This document shows, one piece after another, positions 1 through 6,885 of a stretch of DNA of 10,276 bases. The stretch comes from JAHJCL01 sp043818355. Lineage in GTDB: Bacteria; Patescibacteriota; Minisyncoccia; Minisyncoccales; DG-74-3. The notes beneath the pieces were generated by a model. It was not told the origin of the DNA, searched no databases, and was given only the letters and a program-made list of their open reading frames with translations. How positions within the stretch are numbered: the stretch's first letter is position 1; each line of letters starts with the position of its first letter. The translations under genes were made by a program, and so were the position numbers. The DNA lies in assembly GCA_043818355.1 (NCBI GenBank), contig JBDRFX010000017.1, positions 1 to 10,276 on the forward strand, in the 5' to 3' direction.

Positions 1-1094
1 ATCGCTCTTTCTGTTTCCTTTTGATAAAAGGTAACCACATCCATTAAAGATTTATCTAATGTGCCTGTTTTTTCTCCAACCTGAACCATCTGTATAAACA
101 TTGGAGAAAAAATATGAGGAGCTTTTTGCAGAGCCGACGAAATAGTCTCTCCTCTTCTAACCATATCTTGAGCGTCAAAAATAACTTTCTTGTAAGCTTC
201 ATTGCCAACAATCTCTGCCGTAATTTCTAAGGCGCGAGCTATGGGAAGACCACCGCCAATTAGAGTAGAAAGATTTTCGGCAAAACGAGAAATATAAACT
301 TTTTTTAAAAAATCTCCAAACATTGGTATGGTTAAAATTATCTCGTCAATATTTTTTTTACCCACATCGGTTTTTGAATACTTTAAAAAAGAACCAATTC
401 CCACTAAAGTCAAAATACTGAGAGGTCCAAACCATTGTTTTAAAAAATCGGTTGAAGCTAAAACTATTTTCGTAACAAGTGGTAGTTCTTTGCCAGTTTC
501 TTTTAGAACTTGCGTTAAATTTGGAATTACAAAGAAAACCATAGCAAAAATAACAATTATCATAAAAAGAAAAATTAAAGCAGGATAGATCATAGCTCCC
601 TTAACCTTACCATTCATATGATATTCTCTTTCCAAATGTTCTGCTAAATAATTCAAAGACCCAGAAAGCTTACCGGAAGCTTCTCCTGACTTAATCATGG
701 CAATATAAAAAGGGGAAAAAAGTTTTGGATGTTTAGACAAAGCTTCAGAAAAGGGAGTGCCTGCTTCTATTTCCCCAGAAATATCTCTAATCCTCTCTTG
801 AAAATCAGAATTCTCTGTTTGAACAGACAAGACTCTCAGCCCCTCAACCAAAGATACATTAGATTTAAACATAATAGAAAGTTGCCTAGAAAACATAACA
901 ATATCTTTATTAGAAATACTTGGAAACAATTCTATTTTTTTGGCGTAAGTAGGAGAGGTTTTTATTCCCTCTAAAATCGTAACAAAAAGGCCTTGTCTTT
1001 GTAACAATGCAATAGCAGATTCAGCGGTAGAGGCTTCAACTATTCCCGACTGAACTTCTCCGTCTTGAGTTCTAGCCTGATAATTAAATTTCAT
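1..1094 (-). CDS. pilC: PilC, type IV pilus inner-membrane platform protein (3' end cut by window edge)
   Basis: Reading the minus strand from the ATG at 1094 gives 364 uninterrupted codons that run off the left edge. PilC/GspF proteins form the membrane platform on which the PilB and PilT motors act. The N-terminus (MKFNYQARTQDGEVQSG) is the typical PilC/GspF opening. The first GspF domain spans about residues 65-187 (SRQLSIMFKSNVSLVEGL, then SGEASGKL at 136-143), followed by a hydrophobic helix at about 170-192 and a second at about 218-238. The second GspF domain starts near 265 (SRFAENLSTLIGGGLPIARALE) and repeats the pattern with VGEKTGTLDKSL at 339-350. Family members are about 400 residues, so roughly 40 residues including the last membrane helix are missing outside the window. 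The start is one base after the pilT stop, so it is the last visible gene of the operon. There is no Shine-Dalgarno motif upstream. The identification is secure. Confidence 0.96.
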   Translation of the reverse strand, partial: MKFNYQARTQDGEVQSGIVEASTAESAIALLQRQGLFVTILEGIKTSPTYAKKIELFPSISNKDIVMFSRQLSIMFKSNVSLVEGLRVLSVQTENSDFQERIRDISGEIEAGTPFSEALSKHPKLFSPFYIAMIKSGEASGKLSGSLNYLAEHLEREYHMNGKVKGAMIYPALIFLFMIIVIFAMVFFVIPNLTQVLKETGKELPLVTKIVLASTDFLKQWFGPLSILTLVGIGSFLKYSKTDVGKKNIDEIILTIPMFGDFLKKVYISRFAENLSTLIGGGLPIARALEITAEIVGNEAYKKVIFDAQDMVRRGETISSALQKAPHIFSPMFIQMVQVGEKTGTLDKSLMDVVTFYQKETERA

Positions 1095-1095
1095 T

Positions 1096-2160
1096 TTAAA
1101 TTAATGCTTCTAGTTCCATGGGATTCAAAGAATAATTCAAAGCATTTTCTAAAGAAACTTCTCTTTTTTTAACTAAACCAGCCAATGATCTGTTCAAAGA
1201 AATCATTCCCTTGTCTGCTGAAGTTTCTATCACCAATGGTAATTCATGAATTTTATTCTCTCTAATTAAATTTGCTGTAGCTGAGTTAGAAACCATAATT
1301 TCAGCAGCTGGAATCATTCCTCCCTTAATTCTGGGTAACAATCTTTGAGAAATTACTCCCAGCAAGGAACCCGACAGCTGGGCTCTTACTTGTTGCTGTT
1401 GCACTGGAGGAAAACTATCAACAATACGATGAATGGTCTGAGATGCAGAATTGGTATGAAGAGTAGCAAAGACCAAATGTCCAGTCTCGGCTGCAGTAAT
1501 AGCAGTTGCAATGGTTTCTGGATCTCTCATTTCTCCCACCATAATAACATCAGGATCTTGTCTGAATGTGGCCCTTAAAGCGGCACTAAAAGAATGCGTA
1601 TCTTTTAAAACCTCTCTTTGTTCAATAACAGATCTATCATCCTTAAAAATATATTCTATTGGATCTTCAATCGTAATAATATGAGCTGCTCTTTCATGAT
1701 TAATCTTGTTGATTAAAGCAGCTAAAGTAGTAGATTTTCCATGAGAAGATGGACCAGTAATTAGAACTAAGCCCTGAGAAGCTTCAGAAAAATTAGCAAT
1801 TTCACTTGGTAAATTAAGTTTCTCAAAACTAGGAATTTCATTGGGAATTTGCCTTAGGGCACAAGAAATACTGCCCAATTGAAAAAAAACATTTACTCTG
1901 AATCTGGCTTTTCCCTCAAACTCATAAGAAAAATCTATTTCTTTTTTATCTAAAAATAATGCGAATTCTTCTTCGCTCATCATGGCTTTTGCTATCTCCA
2001 TAGTTTGAGAAGATGTGAGGTCTTTTTCTTTTACTAATGGAATAAGCGTACCATCAATTCTTAAAATAGGAGGTCTAGTCACAGAAATATGTAGATCCGA
2101 AGCTTTTTCTTTAACAGCTATTTCCAATAAATCATTAAGTTTTTTCTTAAGGTCTGTCAT
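1096..2160 (-). CDS. pilT: PilT, type IV pilus retraction ATPase
   Basis: The 354-residue protein has the length and architecture of PilT, the hexameric cytoplasmic ATPase that powers pilus retraction and twitching. An N-terminal PAS-like domain (ASDLHISV near 20-27, PPILRIDG at 30-37) precedes the RecA-like core. Walker A is GPSSHGKS (136-143), the Asp box ITIEDPIEYI is at 162-171, Walker B DPDVIMVGEMRD at 202-213, and the His box TGHLVFATLHTNSA at 226-239. ATANLIRENK (294-303) matches the PilT-type AIRNLIRE motif, and the PilB tetracysteine site is absent, which separates it from the extension ATPase. Walker A deviates from the usual GPTGSGKS but keeps the GxxxxGKS frame, so activity is expected. 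The ATG at 2160 lies 9 bases after the upstream receiver gene; the region before it is A-rich with no Shine-Dalgarno. The same operon carries pilB and pilC. It could be a PilU paralogue, but it is the only retraction-type ATPase here. Confidence 0.95.
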   Translation of the reverse strand: MTDLKKKLNDLLEIAVKEKASDLHISVTRPPILRIDGTLIPLVKEKDLTSSQTMEIAKAMMSEEEFALFLDKKEIDFSYEFEGKARFRVNVFFQLGSISCALRQIPNEIPSFEKLNLPSEIANFSEASQGLVLITGPSSHGKSTTLAALINKINHERAAHIITIEDPIEYIFKDDRSVIEQREVLKDTHSFSAALRATFRQDPDVIMVGEMRDPETIATAITAAETGHLVFATLHTNSASQTIHRIVDSFPPVQQQQVRAQLSGSLLGVISQRLLPRIKGGMIPAAEIMVSNSATANLIRENKIHELPLVIETSADKGMISLNRSLAGLVKKREVSLENALNYSLNPMELEALI

Positions 2161-2169
2161 ATGATTTTT

Positions 2170-2544
2170 TTAATTAATTTTTAAAATCTCTTTAATCTCT
2201 TCAATCACCTCAGATGGTTTAAAGTGGGCTTTAATTAAATACTGAGTAGCTCCTAACTTCATACCCCTCTCTATCTCATTCTTTTGACCCAAATTAGACA
2301 AAATGATGACAGGAACTTTACTTAGCTCTTTAATTCCTCTAATTTCTTGAAGAACTTCAAAACCAGTCAATTGAGGCAAAACAATATCTAACAAAATAAG
2401 ATTTGGCTTTTCTTTTTTGGCTTTGATTAGAGCTTCTAGCCCATTTGTAGCTGAAATTACCTCAAATCCTGACTCTTTTAGTTTAGTTATATATATATCT
2501 ATAATAAATGGATCATCCTCCACTAATAAGATTTTTTTTGCCAT
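2170..2544 (-). CDS. Stand-alone CheY-like response regulator receiver domain
   Basis: This 124-residue protein is one receiver domain with no output domain. The acidic pocket is VEDD (8-11), the phosphoacceptor is Asp53 in LILLDIVLP, the switch Ser83 lies in VIILSNLG, and the conserved lysine is Lys105 in QYLIKA, preceded by the aromatic Tyr102. All residues needed for phosphorylation are present. It sits between pilB (11 bases upstream) and pilT (9 bases downstream) in the same orientation, so it is probably co-expressed with both motors. In Pseudomonas and related bacteria, single-domain regulators PilG and PilH control pilus extension and retraction through the Chp pathway; a comparable job is an inference from position. 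No histidine kinase or methyl-accepting protein is in the window, so the phosphodonor is unknown. The receiver family is certain; the partner is not. Confidence 0.93.
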   Translation of the reverse strand: MAKKILLVEDDPFIIDIYITKLKESGFEVISATNGLEALIKAKKEKPNLILLDIVLPQLTGFEVLQEIRGIKELSKVPVIILSNLGQKNEIERGMKLGATQYLIKAHFKPSEVIEEIKEILKIN

Positions 2545-2555
2545 AACTGTTAAAT

Positions 2556-4274
2556 TTAGTTATTAGTTACCCTCATTACCTCTTCAATGGTTGTTATTCC
2601 CTCCAAAACCTTTAAAATACCATCTTGCCTAATAGTAATCATTCCTTGACGATGAGCCTCTTTAAGAATAAAAGCTTCTGATGGTTTCTTTAAAACAATA
2701 TCTGCTAATTCTGGAGTCATAGATAAAACTTCAAACAATCCTATTCTTCCAGAAAAACCAGATTTTCCACATTTTTTACATCCAACGGGTTCAAAAATAC
2801 TGAATGATTTTTTTATCTTTTCTTTAATTTTTGGTGGAAGATTTTCAATTTCTTTTAAAATTAATTCCCTTATTTCCTTCTTTGGCTTTATTTCTTTTTT
2901 GCAATCGGAACATAATTGTCTTACCAATCTTTGAGCAATAACCGCGTTCAGTGTAGGAGAAATTAAATATGGTTCTATCCCCATATCTATTAATCTTGGA
3001 AGGACACCCGCAGCGCTATTGGTATGCAAGGTAGATAAAACAATATGTCCTGTCAAAGCAGCATGAATCACTAGGGAAGCTGTTTCTGCATCTCTTATCT
3101 CACCAACCATAATAATATCAGGATCTTGTCTTAAAACGTGCCTTAATCCTTGAGCAAAACTATATCCTATTTCTGGTCTCATTTGAGACTGGTTAACTCC
3201 TTCAATACGATATTCTGCTGGATCTTCCAAACTAATAATATTTACCCCCTCTTTATTCAAAAGATTTAAGAGTGCATAAAGGGTGGTACTTTTACCAGAA
3301 CCAGTTGGGCCTGTTACTAAAACCAATCCATAGGGTTTTTCAATAGCTTTCTCTAAAATCTGCAAATTTCTTCCTTTAATTCCGAGGCTTTCAAATTCTT
3401 GGCTGGCTTCAGACAAATTTAAAACTCTGATAGCTACTTTTTCTCCCAGAGTAGTTGGAAAAGTAGAAACCCTAAAATCTACTTCCTTAGAATCAACAAC
3501 CGTAGAAAATCTTCCATCTTGTGGAACCCTAGACTCATCAATCTTTAGATTAGAAAGTATCTTTATCCTAGCAATCACTGCTGGATGAATTTTAAGAGGA
3601 AGTATTATAGAAGAATGCAACTCTCCCAATAATCTAAATCTAATCCTCAATTTTTCTTTTGTTGGCTCAATATGTATATCTGAGGCATTGCCCTCTACAG
3701 CATGACGAAGAATAACGGCTACTATCTTAGTGATTGGCGCATCCTCAGCAAATCTTTCAAATTCGGCTTCTGTTTTGAGGTGGCCATCTTTCTTTTCTCC
3801 CTCTAGCTCTGTTTGAAGCTCTTCTAGAGCTCTACCCATCTCTCTTTTTAAATTTCTATATTGCCTCAAAAGATTATTGAATGTACTTTGGCTTATTAAG
3901 AATACCTTATAGGAAAATTTACCTTGACGAGCTAAAAATTTTAAAGCTTCTTGAGCCTTCAAGTCTCCAGGATAAACCATTCCTATCTCTAAAGAATTAT
4001 CTTTTTTATAAAGAGGAATCATTTGATAATATTTGGCTGTCTCTTCTGGTATGAGTTCTAGAGTCTCCAGCACAACCCCTTCAACCACAACTTTTCTCAA
4101 GGGGATATTGAGGCTTTCAGATTTTAGATCAAAAAGAACTGATTCTTCTGCTAAACCATTCTCTAAAATGAACTCTTCTTCTTTCTTGCCAGATTTTTTC
4201 ATCTCAAACTCTAAAGATTCTACATTCTCTTTTGGAATAATTCCTTTTTCGGCTAATTCTTGTATTAAAGACAT
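2556..4274 (-). CDS. pilB: PilB, type IV pilus extension ATPase
   Basis: The 572-residue protein matches PilB/GspE, the cytoplasmic hexameric ATPase that drives pilus polymerisation. Residues 1 to about 140 form a T2SSE N-terminal (MshEN-like) region, followed by a charged linker at about 140-175. The central domain carries NASDIHIEP (196-204) and RVPQDGRFS (249-257). Walker A is the canonical GPTGSGKST (322-330), the Asp box IISLEDPAEY is at 346-355, Walker B DPDIIMVGEIRD at 384-395, and the His box TGHIVLSTLHTNSA at 408-421. Four zinc-ligand cysteines are visible as CSDC (455-458) and CKKC (499-502), separated by a lysine-rich insert; this metal-binding site is typical of PilB and absent from PilT. 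The ATG at 4274 lies 18 bases after the small membrane-protein gene, with an A/T-only leader and no Shine-Dalgarno. PilM, PilN and PilO lie upstream, and the receiver, PilT and PilC follow. Confidence 0.96.
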   Translation of the reverse strand: MSLIQELAEKGIIPKENVESLEFEMKKSGKKEEEFILENGLAEESVLFDLKSESLNIPLRKVVVEGVVLETLELIPEETAKYYQMIPLYKKDNSLEIGMVYPGDLKAQEALKFLARQGKFSYKVFLISQSTFNNLLRQYRNLKREMGRALEELQTELEGEKKDGHLKTEAEFERFAEDAPITKIVAVILRHAVEGNASDIHIEPTKEKLRIRFRLLGELHSSIILPLKIHPAVIARIKILSNLKIDESRVPQDGRFSTVVDSKEVDFRVSTFPTTLGEKVAIRVLNLSEASQEFESLGIKGRNLQILEKAIEKPYGLVLVTGPTGSGKSTTLYALLNLLNKEGVNIISLEDPAEYRIEGVNQSQMRPEIGYSFAQGLRHVLRQDPDIIMVGEIRDAETASLVIHAALTGHIVLSTLHTNSAAGVLPRLIDMGIEPYLISPTLNAVIAQRLVRQLCSDCKKEIKPKKEIRELILKEIENLPPKIKEKIKKSFSIFEPVGCKKCGKSGFSGRIGLFEVLSMTPELADIVLKKPSEAFILKEAHRQGMITIRQDGILKVLEGITTIEEVMRVTNN

Positions 4275-4292
4275 TTTTTTGTAATAAAAATA

Positions 4293-4595
4293 TTATTCTT
4301 CTATTATATCATTTATGATGAATGGATTCTCTTTACCTTTTTCTCCCTCAAAAATGGGAGATTTTTCAAAAGGTTCGAAATTATCAAACCATGGTTTTTC
4401 AAAAATACTAAAATCTATTTCTACTTTAGAGGTTGGTAAAAAAACCTCAAACCCCTCTATTTCTGTTGAGATTTCTGAAGTTGATTTTTTAAAATACCCC
4501 CACCACACAACCAGAGCTGTAATCAATAAAACTCCGACTAGGATAGGAAGTAATTTTTCTTGTTTTTTCTTTTGTTCTAAAAAGGTGATAGCCAC
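4293..4595 (-). CDS. Small single-pass membrane protein in the pilus operon, possible PilP-slot protein
   Basis: I do not recognise a named family. The 100-residue product has a charged N-terminus (EQKKKQEK), one hydrophobic helix at about residues 15-34 (LLPILVGVLLITALVVWWGY) and an acidic, Phe-rich outer tail. The predicted topology is N-in with the tail outside. The tail ends with GKENPFI (87-93), which loosely recalls the short NPF/DPF motifs of PilP-type lipoproteins, but there is no lipobox cysteine and no visible PilP beta-domain. Translation must begin at a GTG (4595) one base after the pilO stop; the ATG overlapping that stop is out of frame and hits a stop after six codons. The position pilO-X-pilB is where pilP would be expected, so a role in the PilMNO alignment complex is likely by context only. 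The frame is intact and lies in the same tight operon, so it is a real gene. Confidence 0.8.
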   Translation of the reverse strand: MAITFLEQKKKQEKLLPILVGVLLITALVVWWGYFKKSTSEISTEIEGFEVFLPTSKVEIDFSIFEKPWFDNFEPFEKSPIFEGEKGKENPFIINDIIEE

Positions 4596-4596
4596 A

Positions 4597-5115
4597 TTAA
4601 TAATGAAAAACTTTAATATTTAAATTAAAATCAAAAATTTTACCCTCTTCTGGTTGTTTAAAATCAATATTTTGTATTTCTATTAACCTAGAAGATTTTT
4701 CTATTTTTTCAATAAATCCTTGAAGAGAATTATAGAGACCAGATAGAGATATAGAGATGTCAGTAAATTTCAAATCATTATCATCCTCCAAGTATGACTC
4801 TTGCGAAGGAGAAATACTGCGAACAATTAAGCCATTCTGAGATGCTGCTATTTGTAAAAAATAAAACAAATTAGGCAAAGAGGCCCTATCTGGCAAAGCA
4901 GAATCAATAATTGTTAATTTTTCTTGATACTCTTCAAGATTTTTAGCTGTCTGATACAACTGCTCCAAGTATTCTTTTCTAAAATTAAGCTCATTATTTT
5001 TTAGTTTTATTTGCTCTTTCAGCAATCCATAATCTCCACATTTTGGATAAACAAAGAAAATCCCCAACATCAAAGATAGTCCTAGGCAAATAATTATTGT
5101 AGTAAGCTTGTTCAT
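4597..5115 (-). CDS. pilO: PilO-like type IV pilus alignment protein
   Basis: PilO is a bitopic inner-membrane protein that dimerises with PilN and links the cytoplasmic PilM ring to the outer parts of the pilus machine. This 172-residue product has a membrane helix at about 4-23, a coiled-coil stretch at about 28-68 rich in Lys, Glu and Leu, and the PilO-like segment ALPDRASLPNLFYFL (73-87) followed by AASQNGL (90-96). The C-terminal part alternates hydrophobic and polar residues, as expected for the ferredoxin-like fold (FTDISISLSG, then a short helix SLQGFIEKIEKSSR, then FDFNLNIKVF). The ATG is at 5115, 15 bases after pilN. Sequence conservation in the family is low, so the call rests on architecture, the ALP...NGL segment and gene order together. 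Confidence 0.88.
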   Translation of the reverse strand: MNKLTTIIICLGLSLMLGIFFVYPKCGDYGLLKEQIKLKNNELNFRKEYLEQLYQTAKNLEEYQEKLTIIDSALPDRASLPNLFYFLQIAASQNGLIVRSISPSQESYLEDDNDLKFTDISISLSGLYNSLQGFIEKIEKSSRLIEIQNIDFKQPEEGKIFDFNLNIKVFHY

Positions 5116-5130
5116 TTGCTTTAAATAAAA

Positions 5131-5652
5131 TTATTTAATGGCTTGAGAATCAAAGGCAAGATTAAAATTAAACGAAACTCCACCTTTTTTATTAATATTT
5201 AAATCAGACAAATGGGTTTCTATTATTAGGGGGTCTTCTTGAAAAATTATTAACTGCTGATCTAAAACGGAAAAATTTGAAGCGTTACCAAAAATATTAA
5301 TGGAATTATCTGAGAGACTCGCCTTAACTCCAGAAAACCATACATCTGGATGACAAAGTTCTTCAAAAAATCTAAATACTTTTGATGGATAAATGTGACG
5401 GCTAATAATTATAGGAAAATCTCTAATTTTTTTCTGAGTATTAAAAACCAAATCTTCTTTATCTTTTTCTTCTCCTGTTTTCTTCTCTGCTAAAGTAATC
5501 TCTAATTCTTCTAAAATATTTTCAGATTTATTAACCAAAAAACCTAATATTAATTGGGACAATATAATAACAACCAAAAGAGAAATAGAAACATAAAATA
5601 AAATATCTTGATTGGCTGATGATTTTTTTATTTGTCTTGGAATTATTTCCAT
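5131..5652 (-). CDS. pilN: PilN-like type IV pilus alignment protein
   Basis: PilN is the bitopic partner of PilO whose cytoplasmic N-terminal tail docks into PilM. Starting at the ATG at 5652 gives 173 residues. The open frame extends six codons further to a GTG at 5670, but that start would lie inside the end of pilM; the ATG falls four bases after the pilM stop and gives MEIIPRQIKK, which resembles the conserved PilN motif INLLPxR that binds PilM. I therefore prefer the ATG. A membrane helix spans about 16-40 (YVSISLLVVIILSQLILGFL), followed by a charged coiled-coil region at about 43-70. The remainder has the alternating beta/helix pattern of the PilN periplasmic fold (VFRFFEELCHPDVWFSGV, then SINIFGNASNFSVLDQQL). 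The family call depends on architecture, the N-terminal motif and its place between pilM and pilO. Confidence 0.88.
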   Translation of the reverse strand: MEIIPRQIKKSSANQDILFYVSISLLVVIILSQLILGFLVNKSENILEELEITLAEKKTGEEKDKEDLVFNTQKKIRDFPIIISRHIYPSKVFRFFEELCHPDVWFSGVKASLSDNSINIFGNASNFSVLDQQLIIFQEDPLIIETHLSDLNINKKGGVSFNFNLAFDSQAIK

Positions 5653-5656
5653 AGAA

Positions 5657-6787
5657 TTATTGTGAAACACCCCTTAAAGCCATTCCTGTAGCAATAGCAA
5701 ATGAGGGGCCCATTCTTTTTAATTTTTGCTCTAAAATAGGAGGATAAAATATATCAGAAAAAGGATTAGCTAATTCTGTTCTCTTTTTGAGATAATCTTG
5801 AGTGTAATCTTTAAGCCCCGGAAGCAAAGCTGTCGCTCCAGCTAAAATAATTTTTTCTACTTGCCTCCCCTCAATATCATTAAAATCATCACAAACCTTT
5901 TCTATTTCTCTTAAAATAATATCTATCAATGGAAGGATTATTTCCTTAGTTCTTTCTGCCTCCTTCAATCCATCATTATTTAAAATCCCATACTTATTCT
6001 TAAGTTTTTCCGCCTCTGCATATTCAATAGATAGGCTTTTAGAAACAATTTCTGTTAATTTATTACCAGATAAATCAAAGCTATGAGAAGTTCTCAATGT
6101 CCCCATTTCAATAATACTACAGGTAGATGTTTGAGCTCCAATGTCTATCAAAGCAACAGGTTTTTTTTCTTGTTGAGCCAATGATCTTAAGAGTCCGAAT
6201 ACTTCTGCTTCCAAAGCAATCAATTCTAGACCCGCCATTTCAGCTATATTCTTATATTGACCAATAATTTCATTAGGAACAGCCACTAAAAGAATTTTGG
6301 ATTTTTGGTTTGTTTTCTTGTCATTGTTTTCATTAATAACCTGCCAATCAAGTGTAACCTCTCCTAAAGGAAGGGGGACATGTCTTTTGGCTTCAAAAAC
6401 AACTGCTTGAGCTAATTCTTCTTCGGTCATTGTTGGCAATTCAAAATTAGTAAAAAAACTAGAAAAATCTGGAATAGAAAAAATAGCTTTTCTGCAACTG
6501 GTTTTAGATTCTTCTAAAATAGCCATTATCGCTCTGGCAATATTTTTATTAGAAAAAAGCAATGTATTTTTATCAAAAGTTCTGAAAGGTTCTTCATAAA
6601 TAGAAGTGGCCATAATCTCTCCATAGTTTTCAAGCTTTTTCCTTTCACCCCAACTTGATATCTCTATTATCTTAACAGAAGATGTTCCAACATCTATTCC
6701 CAAAAAGCTCTTCGAAATTGCTTTAAAGGGCGAAAATGTTGAGATTCTATCTGCAATATTTTTGAAAGATAATTTGTTTGCTTCCAT
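5657..6787 (-). CDS. pilM: PilM, actin-like type IV pilus assembly ATPase
   Basis: PilM is an FtsA/actin-like cytoplasmic protein that binds the tail of PilN. This 376-residue product carries the expected nucleotide-binding signatures: phosphate-1 motif FLGIDVGTSSVKIIE (28-42), phosphate-2 motif ALIDIGAQTSTCSI (212-225) and adenosine motif ILAGATALLPGL (314-325). AVVFEAKRHVPLPL (128-141) and YAEAEKLK (256-263) are also typical of PilM. A 28-residue extension before the first motif is longer than in many homologues and could form an amphipathic helix; no alternative start exists before Met59, which lies after the first motif, so the ATG at 6787 is required. It is the first gene of the pilMNO unit, four bases before the preferred pilN start. 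A TGGTATAAT extended -10 ends eight bases before the ATG. Confidence 0.95.
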   Translation of the reverse strand: MEANKLSFKNIADRISTFSPFKAISKSFLGIDVGTSSVKIIEISSWGERKKLENYGEIMATSIYEEPFRTFDKNTLLFSNKNIARAIMAILEESKTSCRKAIFSIPDFSSFFTNFELPTMTEEELAQAVVFEAKRHVPLPLGEVTLDWQVINENNDKKTNQKSKILLVAVPNEIIGQYKNIAEMAGLELIALEAEVFGLLRSLAQQEKKPVALIDIGAQTSTCSIIEMGTLRTSHSFDLSGNKLTEIVSKSLSIEYAEAEKLKNKYGILNNDGLKEAERTKEIILPLIDIILREIEKVCDDFNDIEGRQVEKIILAGATALLPGLKDYTQDYLKKRTELANPFSDIFYPPILEQKLKRMGPSFAIATGMALRGVSQ

Positions 6788-6795
6788 TTCTTCTC

Positions 6796-6804
6796 ATTAT
6801 ACCA
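6796..6804 (-). promoter_or_regulatory. Extended -10 promoter element for pilM and the pilus operon
   Basis: On the minus strand the sequence TGGTATAAT is a perfect TGnTATAAT extended -10 in the 98-base gap between the glycosyltransferase and pilM. Only eight bases (GAGAAGAA) separate it from the pilM ATG, so transcription would start at or within one or two bases of the start codon. A TTGATA at 6824-6829 is a good -35 word but is 22 bases away, too far for normal spacing; extended -10 promoters can function without a -35. The GAGAAG stretch could alternatively be a weak ribosome site for a longer transcript. Confidence 0.55.
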
Positions 6805-6885
6805 TTTTAAAAAACATTTTGTATATCAAAAAAACTAATTTTACGTTAATTAATTTTAAAACATTTTGGATTATATTAAAAGTTT

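Noticed and set aside
328..1578. Plus-strand open frames at 328-588, 729-974 and 1345-1578
   Set aside because: They lie antisense to the clearly conserved pilC and pilT coding sequences, have no recognisable domains, and look like composition artefacts.
4033..4623. Plus-strand open frames at 4033-4284 and 4315-4623
   Set aside because: Both are antisense to pilB and the small membrane-protein gene; Ser/Phe/Lys-rich low-complexity products mirror the opposite strand.
5653..5670. GTG start six codons upstream for pilN
   Set aside because: It would overlap the end of pilM, and the ATG at 5652 yields the expected PilM-binding N-terminal motif directly after the pilM stop.
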